In this document: positions 18,935-28,637 of the stretch, one piece after another
Layout of the letters: every line of letters starts with the position of its first letter
Position numbering within the stretch: position 1 is the stretch's first letter
Source of the DNA: Algicola sp.
Lineage (GTDB): Bacteria > Bacteroidota > Bacteroidia > Flavobacteriales > Flavobacteriaceae
DNA length: 33,429 nt
Assembly: GCA_018222875.1 (NCBI GenBank)
Contig: JAAEZL010000017.1
Location: forward strand, 6,050-39,478
Reading direction: 5' to 3'
Notes under the pieces: generated by a model
What the model was told of the DNA's origin: nothing
What the model saw: only the letters and a program-made list of their open reading frames with translations
The model's database searches: none
Position numbers and translations under genes: made by a program

Positions 18935-21439
18935 ATGCAAAGACCTTTACATTTTATAGTACTATTTCTACTTTCTTCATTAGTATCTTTTGCTCAGCAA
19001 CCCAAAAAACCAACCTCATCAGAGATTTATGAATCTATTAAAAAATTGAACTTTTTAGGTTCTGTTCTATATGTCGCAGCACATCCTGATGATGAAAACA
19101 CAAGACTCATTTCTTATATGTCTAATGAAGTAAAAGCCAGAACAGCTTATCTTTCATTAACCAGAGGTGATGGTGGACAAAATCTGGTGGGACCAGAAAT
19201 AAGAGAACTCTTAGGTGTGATTAGAACTCAAGAATTACTGGCTGCAAGACGAACGGATGGTGGTGAACAATTATTTACCAGAGCAAACGATTTTGGCTAT
19301 TCTAAACATCCCGATGAAACACTGGCTATCTGGAACAAAGAAGAAGTACTGAGTGATGTTGTTCTGGCCATCCGAAAGTTTAAACCAGACATTATTATTA
19401 ACCGATTCGACCATAGAAGTCCTGGTTCTACACATGGTCACCACACAAGTTCAGCGGTGCTGAGTATTGAAGCTTTTGATTTGGTTAGTGATAAAAACGC
19501 ATATCCAAATCAGTTGTCGTCAGTTGATGTTTGGCAACCTAAGCGTCTCTTTTTTAACACATCATGGTGGTTTTATGGAAGCCAGGAAAATTTTGAAAAA
19601 GCTGATAAAACCAACTTATTAGAAATTGATACAGGTGTTTATTTTCCAAGTAGCGGATTAAGCAATCCTGAAATTGCAGCGCTGAGTAGAAGTCAGCATA
19701 AATCTCAAGGGTTTGGCAGTACTGGAAGTCGTGGAACTCAAATTGAATACATCGAATTAATAAAAGGTGAATTACCTTCAGACAAAGCTAATCTTTTTGA
19801 AGGTATCGATACCTCTTGGACTCGAATTGAAGGTGGAAAAGCTATTGGCGATATTTTGCACGCTGTTCAGGAGAATTACGATTTTAAAAATCCTTCAGCT
19901 TCAATCCCAGAACTGGTCAGAGCTTACAAAGCTATTCAAGATTTAAAAGGTTCACACTGGAAAACAATTAAAACCGATGAAATTAAAGACATTATAGCAT
20001 CTTGCGCTGGATTATATCTTGAAGCAACTTCTAACACAAACCACACAGCTGCTGGTTCAAGTATAGATTTAAACATTGAAATTATAAATAGAAGCGACTC
20101 TAACATCAGCTTAAATAGCATTATCAATCCTAACGGTATTCAAATAGATAAAAACTTAAAGTTAGATAATAATACCAGTTATGAATTTAAAGAAACGCTA
20201 AACATCAATGCCAATCAAGATGTTTCAACACCTTACTGGCTTACTAAAAAAGGAAGTTTAGGCATGTATGCGGTTACAGATAAAAGTCTTATTGGTCAAC
20301 CTGAAACACCAAGTGCTTTAAATGTGACGTTTCATCTAAATATTGAAAATGTAAATCTATCCTACACAAAACCAATTGTTTATAAAACAAATGATCCCGT
20401 TAAAGGCGAAGTGTATAAACCTTTTGAGATTATTCCTGAAGCATCAGCAAAAATTTCTGAGCGTGTTATCATTTTAGATTCCGATGCGCAACGTGACATT
20501 GAAGTTGTTGTAAAAGCTGGACGTGACAATCTTGAAGGTTATGTGCAAATAGCACATCCAAATGACTGGAGTGTGTTTCCGGAAAAACAAAAAATTAATA
20601 TTACCAATCGAGGTCAGGAACAACGTTTAACTTTTACCGTTATTCCTCCAAAAGAACAAAGTGAAGGACTTTTAACTCCAATGGTTCATGTTGGTGAAAA
20701 AGTTTACACCAGAGAATTAATTGAAATTGATTATGACCATATTCCGTTTCAAACTGTTTTACTTCCTAGTGAGAGTAAAATTGTGCGATTAGACATTCAA
20801 AAACGTGGTGAAAACATAGGTTATATTGAAGGTGCTGGTGATGTTGTTCCAGAGAGTTTAAGACAAATTGGATATGATGTAACCATTATTGAACCTGAAG
20901 ACATTTCAGCAGAAAACTTAAATCGTTTCGACGCTATTGTGGTAGGAATTAGGGCTTACAATACGGTTGAAGCCTTGAAGTTTAAGCAGCAAATCCTTTT
21001 TGATTATGTCGCTCAAGGCGGAAATATGATTGTTCAATACAATACAAACCGAAGATTGAATGTAGATAACATTGCACCTTACGATTTAAAACTGTCACGC
21101 GATCGTGTAACAGATGAATTTGCAGAGGTGACTTTATTGGCATCAAACCACGAAGTGTTGAACTACCCAAACAAAATTACTGCCAAAGATTTTGAAGGAT
21201 GGACGCAGGAACGTGGCTTATACTTTCCGAATGAATGGTCAGAAGAGTTTACGCCTATTTTATCAATGAACGATAAAGACGAATCTGTAAAACACGGCAG
21301 TTTATTAGTCGCCAAACACGGAAAAGGGCATTATATATACACAGGCTTAAGTTTCTTCAGAGAATTCCCGGCAGGAGTTTCCGGAGCTTATCGTTTGTTT
21401 GCAAACATGTTATCGATAGGTAAAAACAACAGCAACTAA
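18935..21439 (+). CDS. PIG-L/LmbE family deacetylase, secreted
   Basis: Signal MQRPLHFIVLFLLSSLVSFAQ; VAAHPDDENTRLISYMSNEVKARTAYLSLTRGDGGQN and RFDHRSPGSTHGHHTSSA metal-site motifs. Confidence 0.92.
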   Translation: MQRPLHFIVLFLLSSLVSFAQQPKKPTSSEIYESIKKLNFLGSVLYVAAHPDDENTRLISYMSNEVKARTAYLSLTRGDGGQNLVGPEIRELLGVIRTQELLAARRTDGGEQLFTRANDFGYSKHPDETLAIWNKEEVLSDVVLAIRKFKPDIIINRFDHRSPGSTHGHHTSSAVLSIEAFDLVSDKNAYPNQLSSVDVWQPKRLFFNTSWWFYGSQENFEKADKTNLLEIDTGVYFPSSGLSNPEIAALSRSQHKSQGFGSTGSRGTQIEYIELIKGELPSDKANLFEGIDTSWTRIEGGKAIGDILHAVQENYDFKNPSASIPELVRAYKAIQDLKGSHWKTIKTDEIKDIIASCAGLYLEATSNTNHTAAGSSIDLNIEIINRSDSNISLNSIINPNGIQIDKNLKLDNNTSYEFKETLNINANQDVSTPYWLTKKGSLGMYAVTDKSLIGQPETPSALNVTFHLNIENVNLSYTKPIVYKTNDPVKGEVYKPFEIIPEASAKISERVIILDSDAQRDIEVVVKAGRDNLEGYVQIAHPNDWSVFPEKQKINITNRGQEQRLTFTVIPPKEQSEGLLTPMVHVGEKVYTRELIEIDYDHIPFQTVLLPSESKIVRLDIQKRGENIGYIEGAGDVVPESLRQIGYDVTIIEPEDISAENLNRFDAIVVGIRAYNTVEALKFKQQILFDYVAQGGNMIVQYNTNRRLNVDNIAPYDLKLSRDRVTDEFAEVTLLASNHEVLNYPNKITAKDFEGWTQERGLYFPNEWSEEFTPILSMNDKDESVKHGSLLVAKHGKGHYIYTGLSFFREFPAGVSGAYRLFANMLSIGKNNSN

Positions 21440-21453
21440 ACACATTATAACAC

Positions 21454-21549
21454 ATGGAAAAGTATAAATGGAATAGAATGTACACGCTTGTACTGCTCGC
21501 TAATGTCATTTACATTGTTGCATTTTACTTCATAACAAAAGCCTTTTAA
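21454..21549 (+). CDS. 31-aa single-pass membrane mini-protein
   Basis: ATG...TAA: MEKYKWNRMYTLVLLANVIYIVAFYFITKAF; absent from the ORF track (length); sits 14 bp after the PIG-L stop and ends 1 bp before the symporter ATG. Confidence 0.7.
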   Translation: MEKYKWNRMYTLVLLANVIYIVAFYFITKAF

Positions 21550-21550
21550 A

Positions 21551-23209
21551 ATGCAAACTTTAGATTGGATTATACTTATCAGTACGCTGTTACTCATTGT
21601 TGTTTATGGAACCTATCAGTCTCGTGGCAGCAAAAATGTAAAAGATTATCTAAAAGGTGGAAATACTTCCAAATGGTGGACAATCGGTTTGTCTGTTATG
21701 GCAACACAAGCAAGCGCTATTACCTTTCTTTCTACTCCTGGTCAGGCGTTTAACGACGGAATGGGATTTGTGCAATTCTATTTTGGCTTACCTATTGCCA
21801 TGGTCGTCATTTGTATGGTTTTTATTCCTTTATACCATCGACTGAAGGTTTATACTGCCTACGAATTTCTCGAAAACAGATTCGACTTAAAAACCAGAAC
21901 ATTAACTGCCATCCTGTTTTTAATTCAGCGTGGATTAGCGGCTGGTATTACCATTTTTGCGCCAGCAATTATCCTTTCTGCCGTTTTAGGATGGAATTTG
22001 CTGCTACTCAATATTATTATTGGTGTTTTGGTCATCATATATACCGTTTCCGGTGGAACTAAAGCCGTTAATGTGACTCAAAAACATCAAATGATTGTGA
22101 TTTTTACAGGAATGATTATTGCTTTTGTATTAATCATTACGAAACTGCCTGCGGATATTACATTTACAAAAGCATTAGACATTGCTGGTGCAAGTGGAAA
22201 AATGGAAGTTTTAGATTTTTCTTTCAATCTTGACAATCGCTATACAGTTTGGAGTGGTCTTATTGGCGGAACCTTTTTGATGCTATCTTACTTTGGAACA
22301 GATCAAAGTCAGGTTCAACGCTATCTTTCCGGAAAGTCATTAAAAGAAATGCAAATTGGCATGATGTTCAACGGACTTCTAAAAGTACCAATGCAATTTT
22401 TTATACTCATGGTTGGTGTGATGGTCTTTGTGTTTTATCAGTTTAACCAAGCTCCTGTTAATTTTAATCCGACAGCTACTGATTTGGTTTTAAATTCTGA
22501 ATATGCTGAGGCCTACAAAACAATTCAGGATAAACAACAACTCATATTTGAAGAAAAACAACTGCTTATTAACGCGTTTGTTGATACTAATAACAAGGAG
22601 ATTTCAAAAGAGATTGCTGCTTTAAACACCTCAAATGAAGAACTTAGAGCTGATGCCAGAGTATTGATTGACAAGGCTGGAGAAGCGAAAAATTTAAAGG
22701 TTGAGAGTAATGATAAAGATTATGTGTTTATTCATTTTATATTAAACAACTTGCCAAGAGGTCTAATAGGTTTGTTGTTGGCAGTCATATTAAGTGCTGC
22801 TATGTCCAGCACAGCAAGTGAATTAAATGCATTAGCCAGTACAACTACCATGGATTTATATAAACGAAATATGCCTGAGAGATCAGAAACCGAAATGGTT
22901 AACGTATCGAAATGGTTTACTTTGGGTTGGGGAATTGTAGCTATTGGAGTCGCCTGTGTTGCTAATCTTGCTGAAAATTTAATCCAGCTGGTCAATATTA
23001 TTGGTTCTATTTTTTACGGAAATGTTCTCGGTATATTTTTACTGGGATTCTTTTTCAAATTTGTAAAAGGGAATGCTGTATTTACGGCAGCTTTAATCAC
23101 ACAACTTCTGGTAATCGCATTGTTTTTATTAAATGAATTTGAAATCATTAACCTTCCGTTCCTTTGGTTAAACTTTTTAGGTTGTGTGATTGTAATTGGA
23201 ATTGCTTGA
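21551..23209 (+). CDS. Sodium:solute symporter (SSS family)
   Basis: WTIGLSVMATQASAITFLSTPGQAFNDG, YTVSGGTKAVNVTQKHQM, YFGTDQSQVQRYLSGKS, SAAMSSTASELNALASTTTMDLYKR motifs. The frame continues past TGA 23207-23209 to TAA 23252-23254. Confidence 0.93.
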   Translation: MQTLDWIILISTLLLIVVYGTYQSRGSKNVKDYLKGGNTSKWWTIGLSVMATQASAITFLSTPGQAFNDGMGFVQFYFGLPIAMVVICMVFIPLYHRLKVYTAYEFLENRFDLKTRTLTAILFLIQRGLAAGITIFAPAIILSAVLGWNLLLLNIIIGVLVIIYTVSGGTKAVNVTQKHQMIVIFTGMIIAFVLIITKLPADITFTKALDIAGASGKMEVLDFSFNLDNRYTVWSGLIGGTFLMLSYFGTDQSQVQRYLSGKSLKEMQIGMMFNGLLKVPMQFFILMVGVMVFVFYQFNQAPVNFNPTATDLVLNSEYAEAYKTIQDKQQLIFEEKQLLINAFVDTNNKEISKEIAALNTSNEELRADARVLIDKAGEAKNLKVESNDKDYVFIHFILNNLPRGLIGLLLAVILSAAMSSTASELNALASTTTMDLYKRNMPERSETEMVNVSKWFTLGWGIVAIGVACVANLAENLIQLVNIIGSIFYGNVLGIFLLGFFFKFVKGNAVFTAALITQLLVIALFLLNEFEIINLPFLWLNFLGCVIVIGIA

Positions 23210-23273
23210 TTACTTCAAAGCATGAATAGAAATACGACACTTTCGGAAGTATAAAATACGGATGTAATCAAAT

Positions 23274-23310
23274 AAAAAAGACCTTACGAAAATCTCATAA
23301 GGTCTTTTTT
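23274..23310. terminator. Strong bidirectional intrinsic terminator
   Basis: AAAAAAGACCTTA (23274-23286) ... TAAGGTCTTTTTT (23298-23310), perfect 13-bp stem between convergent genes. Confidence 0.88.
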
Positions 23311-23354
23311 TATAAAGAAATTTAAGAGCGAAGCGCTCTAAAAAATCTAATCTA

Positions 23355-24203
23355 TTACATTGCTCCCCATTCTTTTAGAGAGTCCATGTTCATCTTCACA
23401 TAATCATCATTCTTAGCTTCTTTAGCTCCAGCCATAGATGCTTTAGCTGCTGCAATAGCTTTATCTTTATTTCCAGCTTTAGCGTGAATTAGAGATTGCT
23501 GACGCAACCACCAGAAACGTGGTTGATCTTTAGTCATATCAATAGCCATATCAATCCATTTAACAGCTTGATTGATGTCTTTGTCAGCTTCTAAATAGTA
23601 ACGTGCTGCTGCATAATAATCCTCTGCTCCTGGTCCAGCCATAACTTTGTCGATAGAAGCTGAAACTGTCGTATCAGTTGGTACTTCAAACTTAACACCA
23701 ACATAAGCATCAGACCACATCATACCTAATACAGCTGAATCACTTGTTAAATCATCAAATGAAATGGTAAATGTTTCAATTTTCATTGGCATAGGATAAA
23801 CCTCTGCTGTAACTTTTGCCGCTACTTTGGTTTCATCCCAGTTTCTTGGTGTTCCCCAGTTTTCAGTATCTGAATAGAAATAAACCTCCCAGGATTTTTC
23901 TGAAGGTTTTACAAAAATTGCATAAGAACCTGCTTTAAGTGTTTGACCTCCTACAGTTACATCATCACTAAACGTAATCATTGTATTTTTGTTCGCTCCA
24001 GTTCTCCACATTTTATTGTAGGGAACCAAATCTCCAAATATAGTACGACCTCTCATATTTGGTCTCGAGTACTCAACAGACACATCTGTTAATCCCACTT
24101 TTTGTTCCACTTTTGCAGACGGACTAGGCTGTGGTGTTTCAATTTGAGCATTTATGCTGAATGTCATTGCAAATACAGCAAATACTAGTAATAGTTTTTT
24201 CAT
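23355..24203 (-). CDS. DUF2911 domain-containing secreted protein with TPR-like C-terminus
   Basis: Signal MKKLLLVFAVFAMTFSINAQ; VSVEYSRPNMRGRTIFGDLVPYNKMWRTGANKNT motif. Confidence 0.92.
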   Translation of the reverse strand: MKKLLLVFAVFAMTFSINAQIETPQPSPSAKVEQKVGLTDVSVEYSRPNMRGRTIFGDLVPYNKMWRTGANKNTMITFSDDVTVGGQTLKAGSYAIFVKPSEKSWEVYFYSDTENWGTPRNWDETKVAAKVTAEVYPMPMKIETFTISFDDLTSDSAVLGMMWSDAYVGVKFEVPTDTTVSASIDKVMAGPGAEDYYAAARYYLEADKDINQAVKWIDMAIDMTKDQPRFWWLRQQSLIHAKAGNKDKAIAAAKASMAGAKEAKNDDYVKMNMDSLKEWGAM

Positions 24204-24418
24204 GATATTAGATTTAATGATTAGTTTTTTAATTCATGTAAATTTACAAACTAGATGAGCCTTAATTTGTTAATAAAACTATAAATTCCAATAGTGTATT
24301 CCTGTTAACCACACTTCAAAAAGGAATACCTGCAAAGTCGCAATTAACTTGATGATACTTTTTTGAGATGAATTCATAAGATTATCACACACCTTATGAT
24401 AATGTCTTGTTAAATTTT

Positions 24419-24446
24419 GTTTAACTATTTAGATAAATAGTTAAAC
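24419..24446. promoter_or_regulatory. Candidate TetR operator: 28-bp palindrome
   Basis: GTTTAACTATTTA (24419-24431) GA TAAATAGTTAAAC (24434-24446), perfect 13-bp arms, 31 bp upstream of the TetR-like ATG. Confidence 0.65.
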
Positions 24447-24477
24447 ATTTTGTATATTTACATTATAATTACAAGTC

Positions 24478-25134
24478 ATGGCAAAAAAGAAAAACATTAC
24501 TAATAACGATATTATTACCTACTACATGGACTTTGTTCTTGAACATGGTCATCAACCTAAAACAGTCTACGCATTTGCTAAAGCTAATAACTTTGAAGAG
24601 CAAAAGTTTTATGAGTTTTATGGTTCATTTGAAGTTATTGAAAAACATATATTTAAAGCGTTTTATGACAACACAATTCATGCTTTAGAAAAAAATGAAG
24701 ATTATATGTCTTTTGATGCTCGTAATAAATTACTAAGCTTCTACTTTACATTCTTTGAAAACCTAACAGCTAACAGAAGCTATGTTATTTATGCGTTAGA
24801 AAAGCATAAAAACAGTCTAAAGGGGCTTCAGTTACTTTCAGAATTGAAACATGCTTTTACAAATTACATTGAGCATTTAGGTATCGAATTAATAGAAATA
24901 AAACAAGAGCAAATCGACAGAATTCAACGTCGTGGTTTAAAAGAAACGGCTTGGCTTCAACTATTGCTCACCATGAAGTTCTGGATGGATGATTCATCTG
25001 CCGGATTTGAAAAAACAGACATATTTATCGAAAAGTCAGTCAATACAACCTTCGATGTCCTAGATGTTGCTCCAATAAGAAGCTTAATTGATTTTGGAAA
25101 ATTTATCTACAAGGAAAAAATCCACATGAACTAA
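24478..25134 (+). CDS. TetR-like transcriptional regulator
   Basis: N-terminal HTH-like region NDIITYYMDFVLEHGHQPKTVYAFAKANNFEEQKFYEFYGSFEVIEKHIFKAF; helical C-terminus. Confidence 0.78.
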   Translation: MAKKKNITNNDIITYYMDFVLEHGHQPKTVYAFAKANNFEEQKFYEFYGSFEVIEKHIFKAFYDNTIHALEKNEDYMSFDARNKLLSFYFTFFENLTANRSYVIYALEKHKNSLKGLQLLSELKHAFTNYIEHLGIELIEIKQEQIDRIQRRGLKETAWLQLLLTMKFWMDDSSAGFEKTDIFIEKSVNTTFDVLDVAPIRSLIDFGKFIYKEKIHMN

Positions 25135-25135
25135 A

Positions 25136-26455
25136 TTGTCTCAAATGAAAACCATAGATAAAATTCCAACCTCTAAAATACAACGTGCCACCAAATTAGT
25201 TTCAACTGGAGCTAAAGTTGGTGTTAATTACCTCAAGTATTACGGAGATAAAATCACCAAAACTGAATTAGAAGCAAAAGAGCGTTTAAATGTTAATAAC
25301 GCTTCTGATATTTACGATGGACTCAAGCAATTAAAAGGCAGTGCACTCAAAGTAGCGCAAATGCTAAGCATGGAAAAAAGCATCATGCCTCAGGCTTATG
25401 TTGAAAAATTCTCTTTAGCTCAATTTTCTGTACCTCCACTCTCACCTCCTTTGGTGATAAAAACGTTTAAAAAATATTTTGGAAAACTTCCAAACGAATT
25501 ATATGATACTTTTAACGCAACGTCTGTAAACGCTGCCAGCATCGGACAAGTCCATCTGGCAACTAAGGATGGGAAAAAACTTGCTGTGAAAATCCAATAC
25601 CCAGGCGTTGCAGAAAGTATCGCATCAGATCTTGCTATGGTAAAACCAATAGCCATGAGCATGTTCAACATTAAAGGAAAAGGATCTGATAAATACTTTA
25701 AAGAAGTTGAAAATAAACTGGTTGAAGAAACCGATTACATTCTTGAAGTTCAACAAAGTAAAGAAATCGTAGATGCTTGTAGTCATATTCCAAATTTGAA
25801 ATTTCCGAAATATTACGAAGCACTTTCGAATGAGAGAATTATCACCATGGATTATATGGTTGGTGAACACCTTTCTGAGTTTGTTTCTCACAATACGAAT
25901 CAGGACATATCAAATCAATTAGGTCAGGCATTATGGGATTTCTACATGTTTCAAATTCATAATCTTAAAAAAGTACATGCAGATCCACATCCTGGAAATT
26001 TTTTAATTTCCGAAGATGCGCAACTCATCGCTTTAGATTTTGGTTGTATGAAAACCATTCCTGAAGAATTTTATATACCTTATTTTGAATTAGCAAAAGA
26101 AGAAAACATTACCAATAAAACGTATTTTAAGAATAAGCTTTACGAACTTGAAATTTTACGTGAAGATGATTCAAAACAAGAGATAGCGTTTTTTACAGAA
26201 ATGTTTCATGAGATGCTAAGCCTGTTCACACAACCATTACATGCAGAAATTTTTGATTTTTCAGATGATAAATTCTTCGGAAAAATTGCAGAATTAGGAG
26301 AAAAATATTCTAAAAACACTGAACTCAGAAAAATGAACGCAAACAGAGGCTCTAAACATTTTATTTACATGAACAGAACTTTCTTTGGTTTATACAATTT
26401 GATGTTTGATTTAAAAGCTAAAGATATCCGAATCAATAATTTTCAGACCTTGTAA
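25136..26455 (+). CDS. ABC1/AarF/UbiB atypical kinase family protein (TTG start, or ATG at 25145)
   Basis: LKGSALKVAQMLSM (KxGQ-like), AASIGQVHLATKDGKKLAVKIQYPG, VHADPHPGNFLI, ALDFGCMK motifs. Confidence 0.93.
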   Translation: MSQMKTIDKIPTSKIQRATKLVSTGAKVGVNYLKYYGDKITKTELEAKERLNVNNASDIYDGLKQLKGSALKVAQMLSMEKSIMPQAYVEKFSLAQFSVPPLSPPLVIKTFKKYFGKLPNELYDTFNATSVNAASIGQVHLATKDGKKLAVKIQYPGVAESIASDLAMVKPIAMSMFNIKGKGSDKYFKEVENKLVEETDYILEVQQSKEIVDACSHIPNLKFPKYYEALSNERIITMDYMVGEHLSEFVSHNTNQDISNQLGQALWDFYMFQIHNLKKVHADPHPGNFLISEDAQLIALDFGCMKTIPEEFYIPYFELAKEENITNKTYFKNKLYELEILREDDSKQEIAFFTEMFHEMLSLFTQPLHAEIFDFSDDKFFGKIAELGEKYSKNTELRKMNANRGSKHFIYMNRTFFGLYNLMFDLKAKDIRINNFQTL

Positions 26456-27069
26456 TGATTCACATAAGTAATGAAGATATTGACAACTTTCACCATGTTT
26501 ATCGAATCAATTTAATAAACAGTTGTTCTGGTTATAAATCGGCTAATTTACTTGGAACCAAATCGGTTGATGGCATTGAAAATGTCGCAGTATTTAGTTC
26601 TGTAACTCACATTGGTTCTAACCCTCCTATGCTTGGGTTCTTTTTACGTCCAACTACTGTGATGCGAAATACTTATGAAAATTTAAAGTCAACTGGATTT
26701 TACACCATCAATCACATTCATAAATCCATTTTAGAAGAGGCACATCATACGTCTGCTAAATACGATTCAGAAATTTCAGAATTTGATAAAACGACTCTAA
26801 ATTCAGAATATAAAAAATCGTTTCAGGCACCTTTTGTAAAAGATACGCCTTTGCAACTGGCTATGGAATATGTTGAAGAATACAATATCAAAGCAAATAA
26901 CACTATCTTGGTTGTTGGAAAAATCGTCGAAATACACGTTAATGAAGAACTTCTGGAAGACGATGGTTTCATTAATTTATCAAAAGCTGACGTAGCAACC
27001 ATTAATGGTTTGGATGCGTATGCTATTCCTAAACAAAATAAACGCTTTGGCTATCAAAGACCAAAATAA
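26455..27069 (+). CDS. Flavin reductase-like (FMN-binding split barrel) protein
   Basis: NSCSGYKSANLLGTKSVDGIENVAVFSSVTHIGSNPPMLGFFLRP; NTYENLKSTGFYTINHI. Confidence 0.87.
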   Translation: MIHISNEDIDNFHHVYRINLINSCSGYKSANLLGTKSVDGIENVAVFSSVTHIGSNPPMLGFFLRPTTVMRNTYENLKSTGFYTINHIHKSILEEAHHTSAKYDSEISEFDKTTLNSEYKKSFQAPFVKDTPLQLAMEYVEEYNIKANNTILVVGKIVEIHVNEELLEDDGFINLSKADVATINGLDAYAIPKQNKRFGYQRPK

Positions 27070-27076
27070 TTAACAC

Positions 27077-28501
27077 ATGAAAATTCTTGTAACAGGCGCA
27101 ACAGGTTACATTGGTAAACGATTAATTCCGTTATTGGCCAATGATGAACATCATGTTGTGTGCGCTGTTCGCGACAAACTTCGTGCTGACAAAAATTATG
27201 CTGAGGAAGATTTAATTGATGTGGTTGAAGCCGATTTTTTAAAACCTGAAACACTTCAGAGTATTCCAAAAGACATTGATGTTGCCTATTACCTGATTCA
27301 TTCCATGTCTAATTCTTCAAAAGATTTTGAGTCACTTGAAGAACGATGTGCTGTTAATTTTAAAGATTACATCGAAACTACAAATGCAAAACAGGTTATT
27401 TATCTCAGCGGAATTACAAACGAAGAGAATTTATCTAAACACTTACAATCTCGCAAAAATGTTGAAAAACGTTTAGAATCTAAGGCTTACGCACTCACAA
27501 TTTTTAAAGCTGGAATAATCGTTGGCTCTGGAAGTTCTTCCTTTGAAATCATTAGAGATCTTGTTGAAAAATTGCCGTTTATGATAGCTCCTAAATGGTT
27601 GAATACTAAAACACAACCACTTTCGGTAAGGGATGTTCTAGCTTTTTTGCACAGAGGTGCAGGACGAGAAGAATTATATAACAAATCTTTTGATGTGTTT
27701 GGTCCTGAAGTCCTCACTTACAAACAGATGCTTTTACAATTTGCTGAAGTTAGAGGTCTAAAGCGCTCCATTTTGACAGTTCCTGTGATGACGCCAAAAT
27801 TATCATCCTACTGGTTGTATTTTGTCACATCAACGTCGTACAAGCTTGCAACTTCTTTAGTTGACAGTATGGGAGTTCAAATTATAGGTAAGAAAAGTGA
27901 TATCAATAACATACTGAAAGTAAATCCACTGACTTACAAACAAGCTGTTGAACTGGCTTTTGAGAAAATAGAGCAAAATAGCATTGTATCTAGTTGGAAA
28001 GATTCAATGGTTAGTAGTGGCAGACTTCGCAATAATCTTCATAAATACATCAACGTTCCAAAATTTGGCTGTTTTACAGATTACAAAGAACGAAAGGTTA
28101 CTGATACTGAAAAAACAATTGACAGAATATGGAGTATTGGAGGCACTAATGGCTGGTATTACGGCACATTTCTCTGGAAGATCAGAGGTTATATTGATAA
28201 ACTTTTTGGTGGTATAGGTTTACGTCGCGGAAGAACAAGTCCGACCGATTTAGATGTTGGTGATGCCTTGGATTTTTGGCGTGTTATTTTTGCAGATAAA
28301 GAACAACAAAAACTTCTACTCTATGCTGAAATGCGACTTCCTGGTGAAGCTTGGCTGGAGTTTAAAATTGAAAATGGAGTGCTAAAACAAACGGCTACTT
28401 TTAGACCACGCGGACTTTGGGGCAGATTGTACTGGTATAGTGTATTGCCTTTTCATGGATTTATTTTTCGAGGTATGATAAATAAACTTGTAGATGTCTA
28501 A
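27077..28501 (+). CDS. NAD(P)-binding SDR family protein with DUF2867 C-terminal domain
   Basis: [20 protein letters not shown] Rossmann motif; C-terminal [21 protein letters not shown]...[17 protein letters not shown]. Confidence 0.9.
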   Translation: MKILVTGATGYIGKRLIPLLANDEHHVVCAVRDKLRADKNYAEEDLIDVVEADFLKPETLQSIPKDIDVAYYLIHSMSNSSKDFESLEERCAVNFKDYIETTNAKQVIYLSGITNEENLSKHLQSRKNVEKRLESKAYALTIFKAGIIVGSGSSSFEIIRDLVEKLPFMIAPKWLNTKTQPLSVRDVLAFLHRGAGREELYNKSFDVFGPEVLTYKQMLLQFAEVRGLKRSILTVPVMTPKLSSYWLYFVTSTSYKLATSLVDSMGVQIIGKKSDINNILKVNPLTYKQAVELAFEKIEQNSIVSSWKDSMVSSGRLRNNLHKYINVPKFGCFTDYKERKVTDTEKTIDRIWSIGGTNGWYYGTFLWKIRGYIDKLFGGIGLRRGRTSPTDLDVGDALDFWRVIFADKEQQKLLLYAEMRLPGEAWLEFKIENGVLKQTATFRPRGLWGRLYWYSVLPFHGFIFRGMINKLVDV

Positions 28502-28637
28502 TCACAAAAAAACACACTTACCAGAAAAGACATGTCACACTTGTGGTTTACCTTTTAGCTGGAGAAAAAAATGGAAAAAAAACTGGGATGAAGTGAAATA
28601 TTGTAGTAAAAAATGCAGGAGAAACAAAACGACATAG
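28494..28637 (+). CDS. DUF2256 zinc-ribbon-like small protein
   Basis: [47 protein letters not shown]; CxxC...CxxxC; overlaps upstream stop by 8 nt and downstream start by 25 nt; too short for the ORF track. Confidence 0.9.
   Translation: MSNHKKTHLPEKTCHTCGLPFSWRKKWKKNWDEVKYCSKKCRRNKTT

Noticed and set aside
21565-22446. Several 62-83 aa + strand ORFs inside the symporter
   Set aside because: Alternative-frame overlaps within a clearly coding SSS gene; no independent support.
23325-23339. AGAGCG-AAG-CGCTCT hairpin as a separate terminator
   Set aside because: No T tract on either strand directly after the stem; the adjacent strong terminator at 23274-23310 explains termination.
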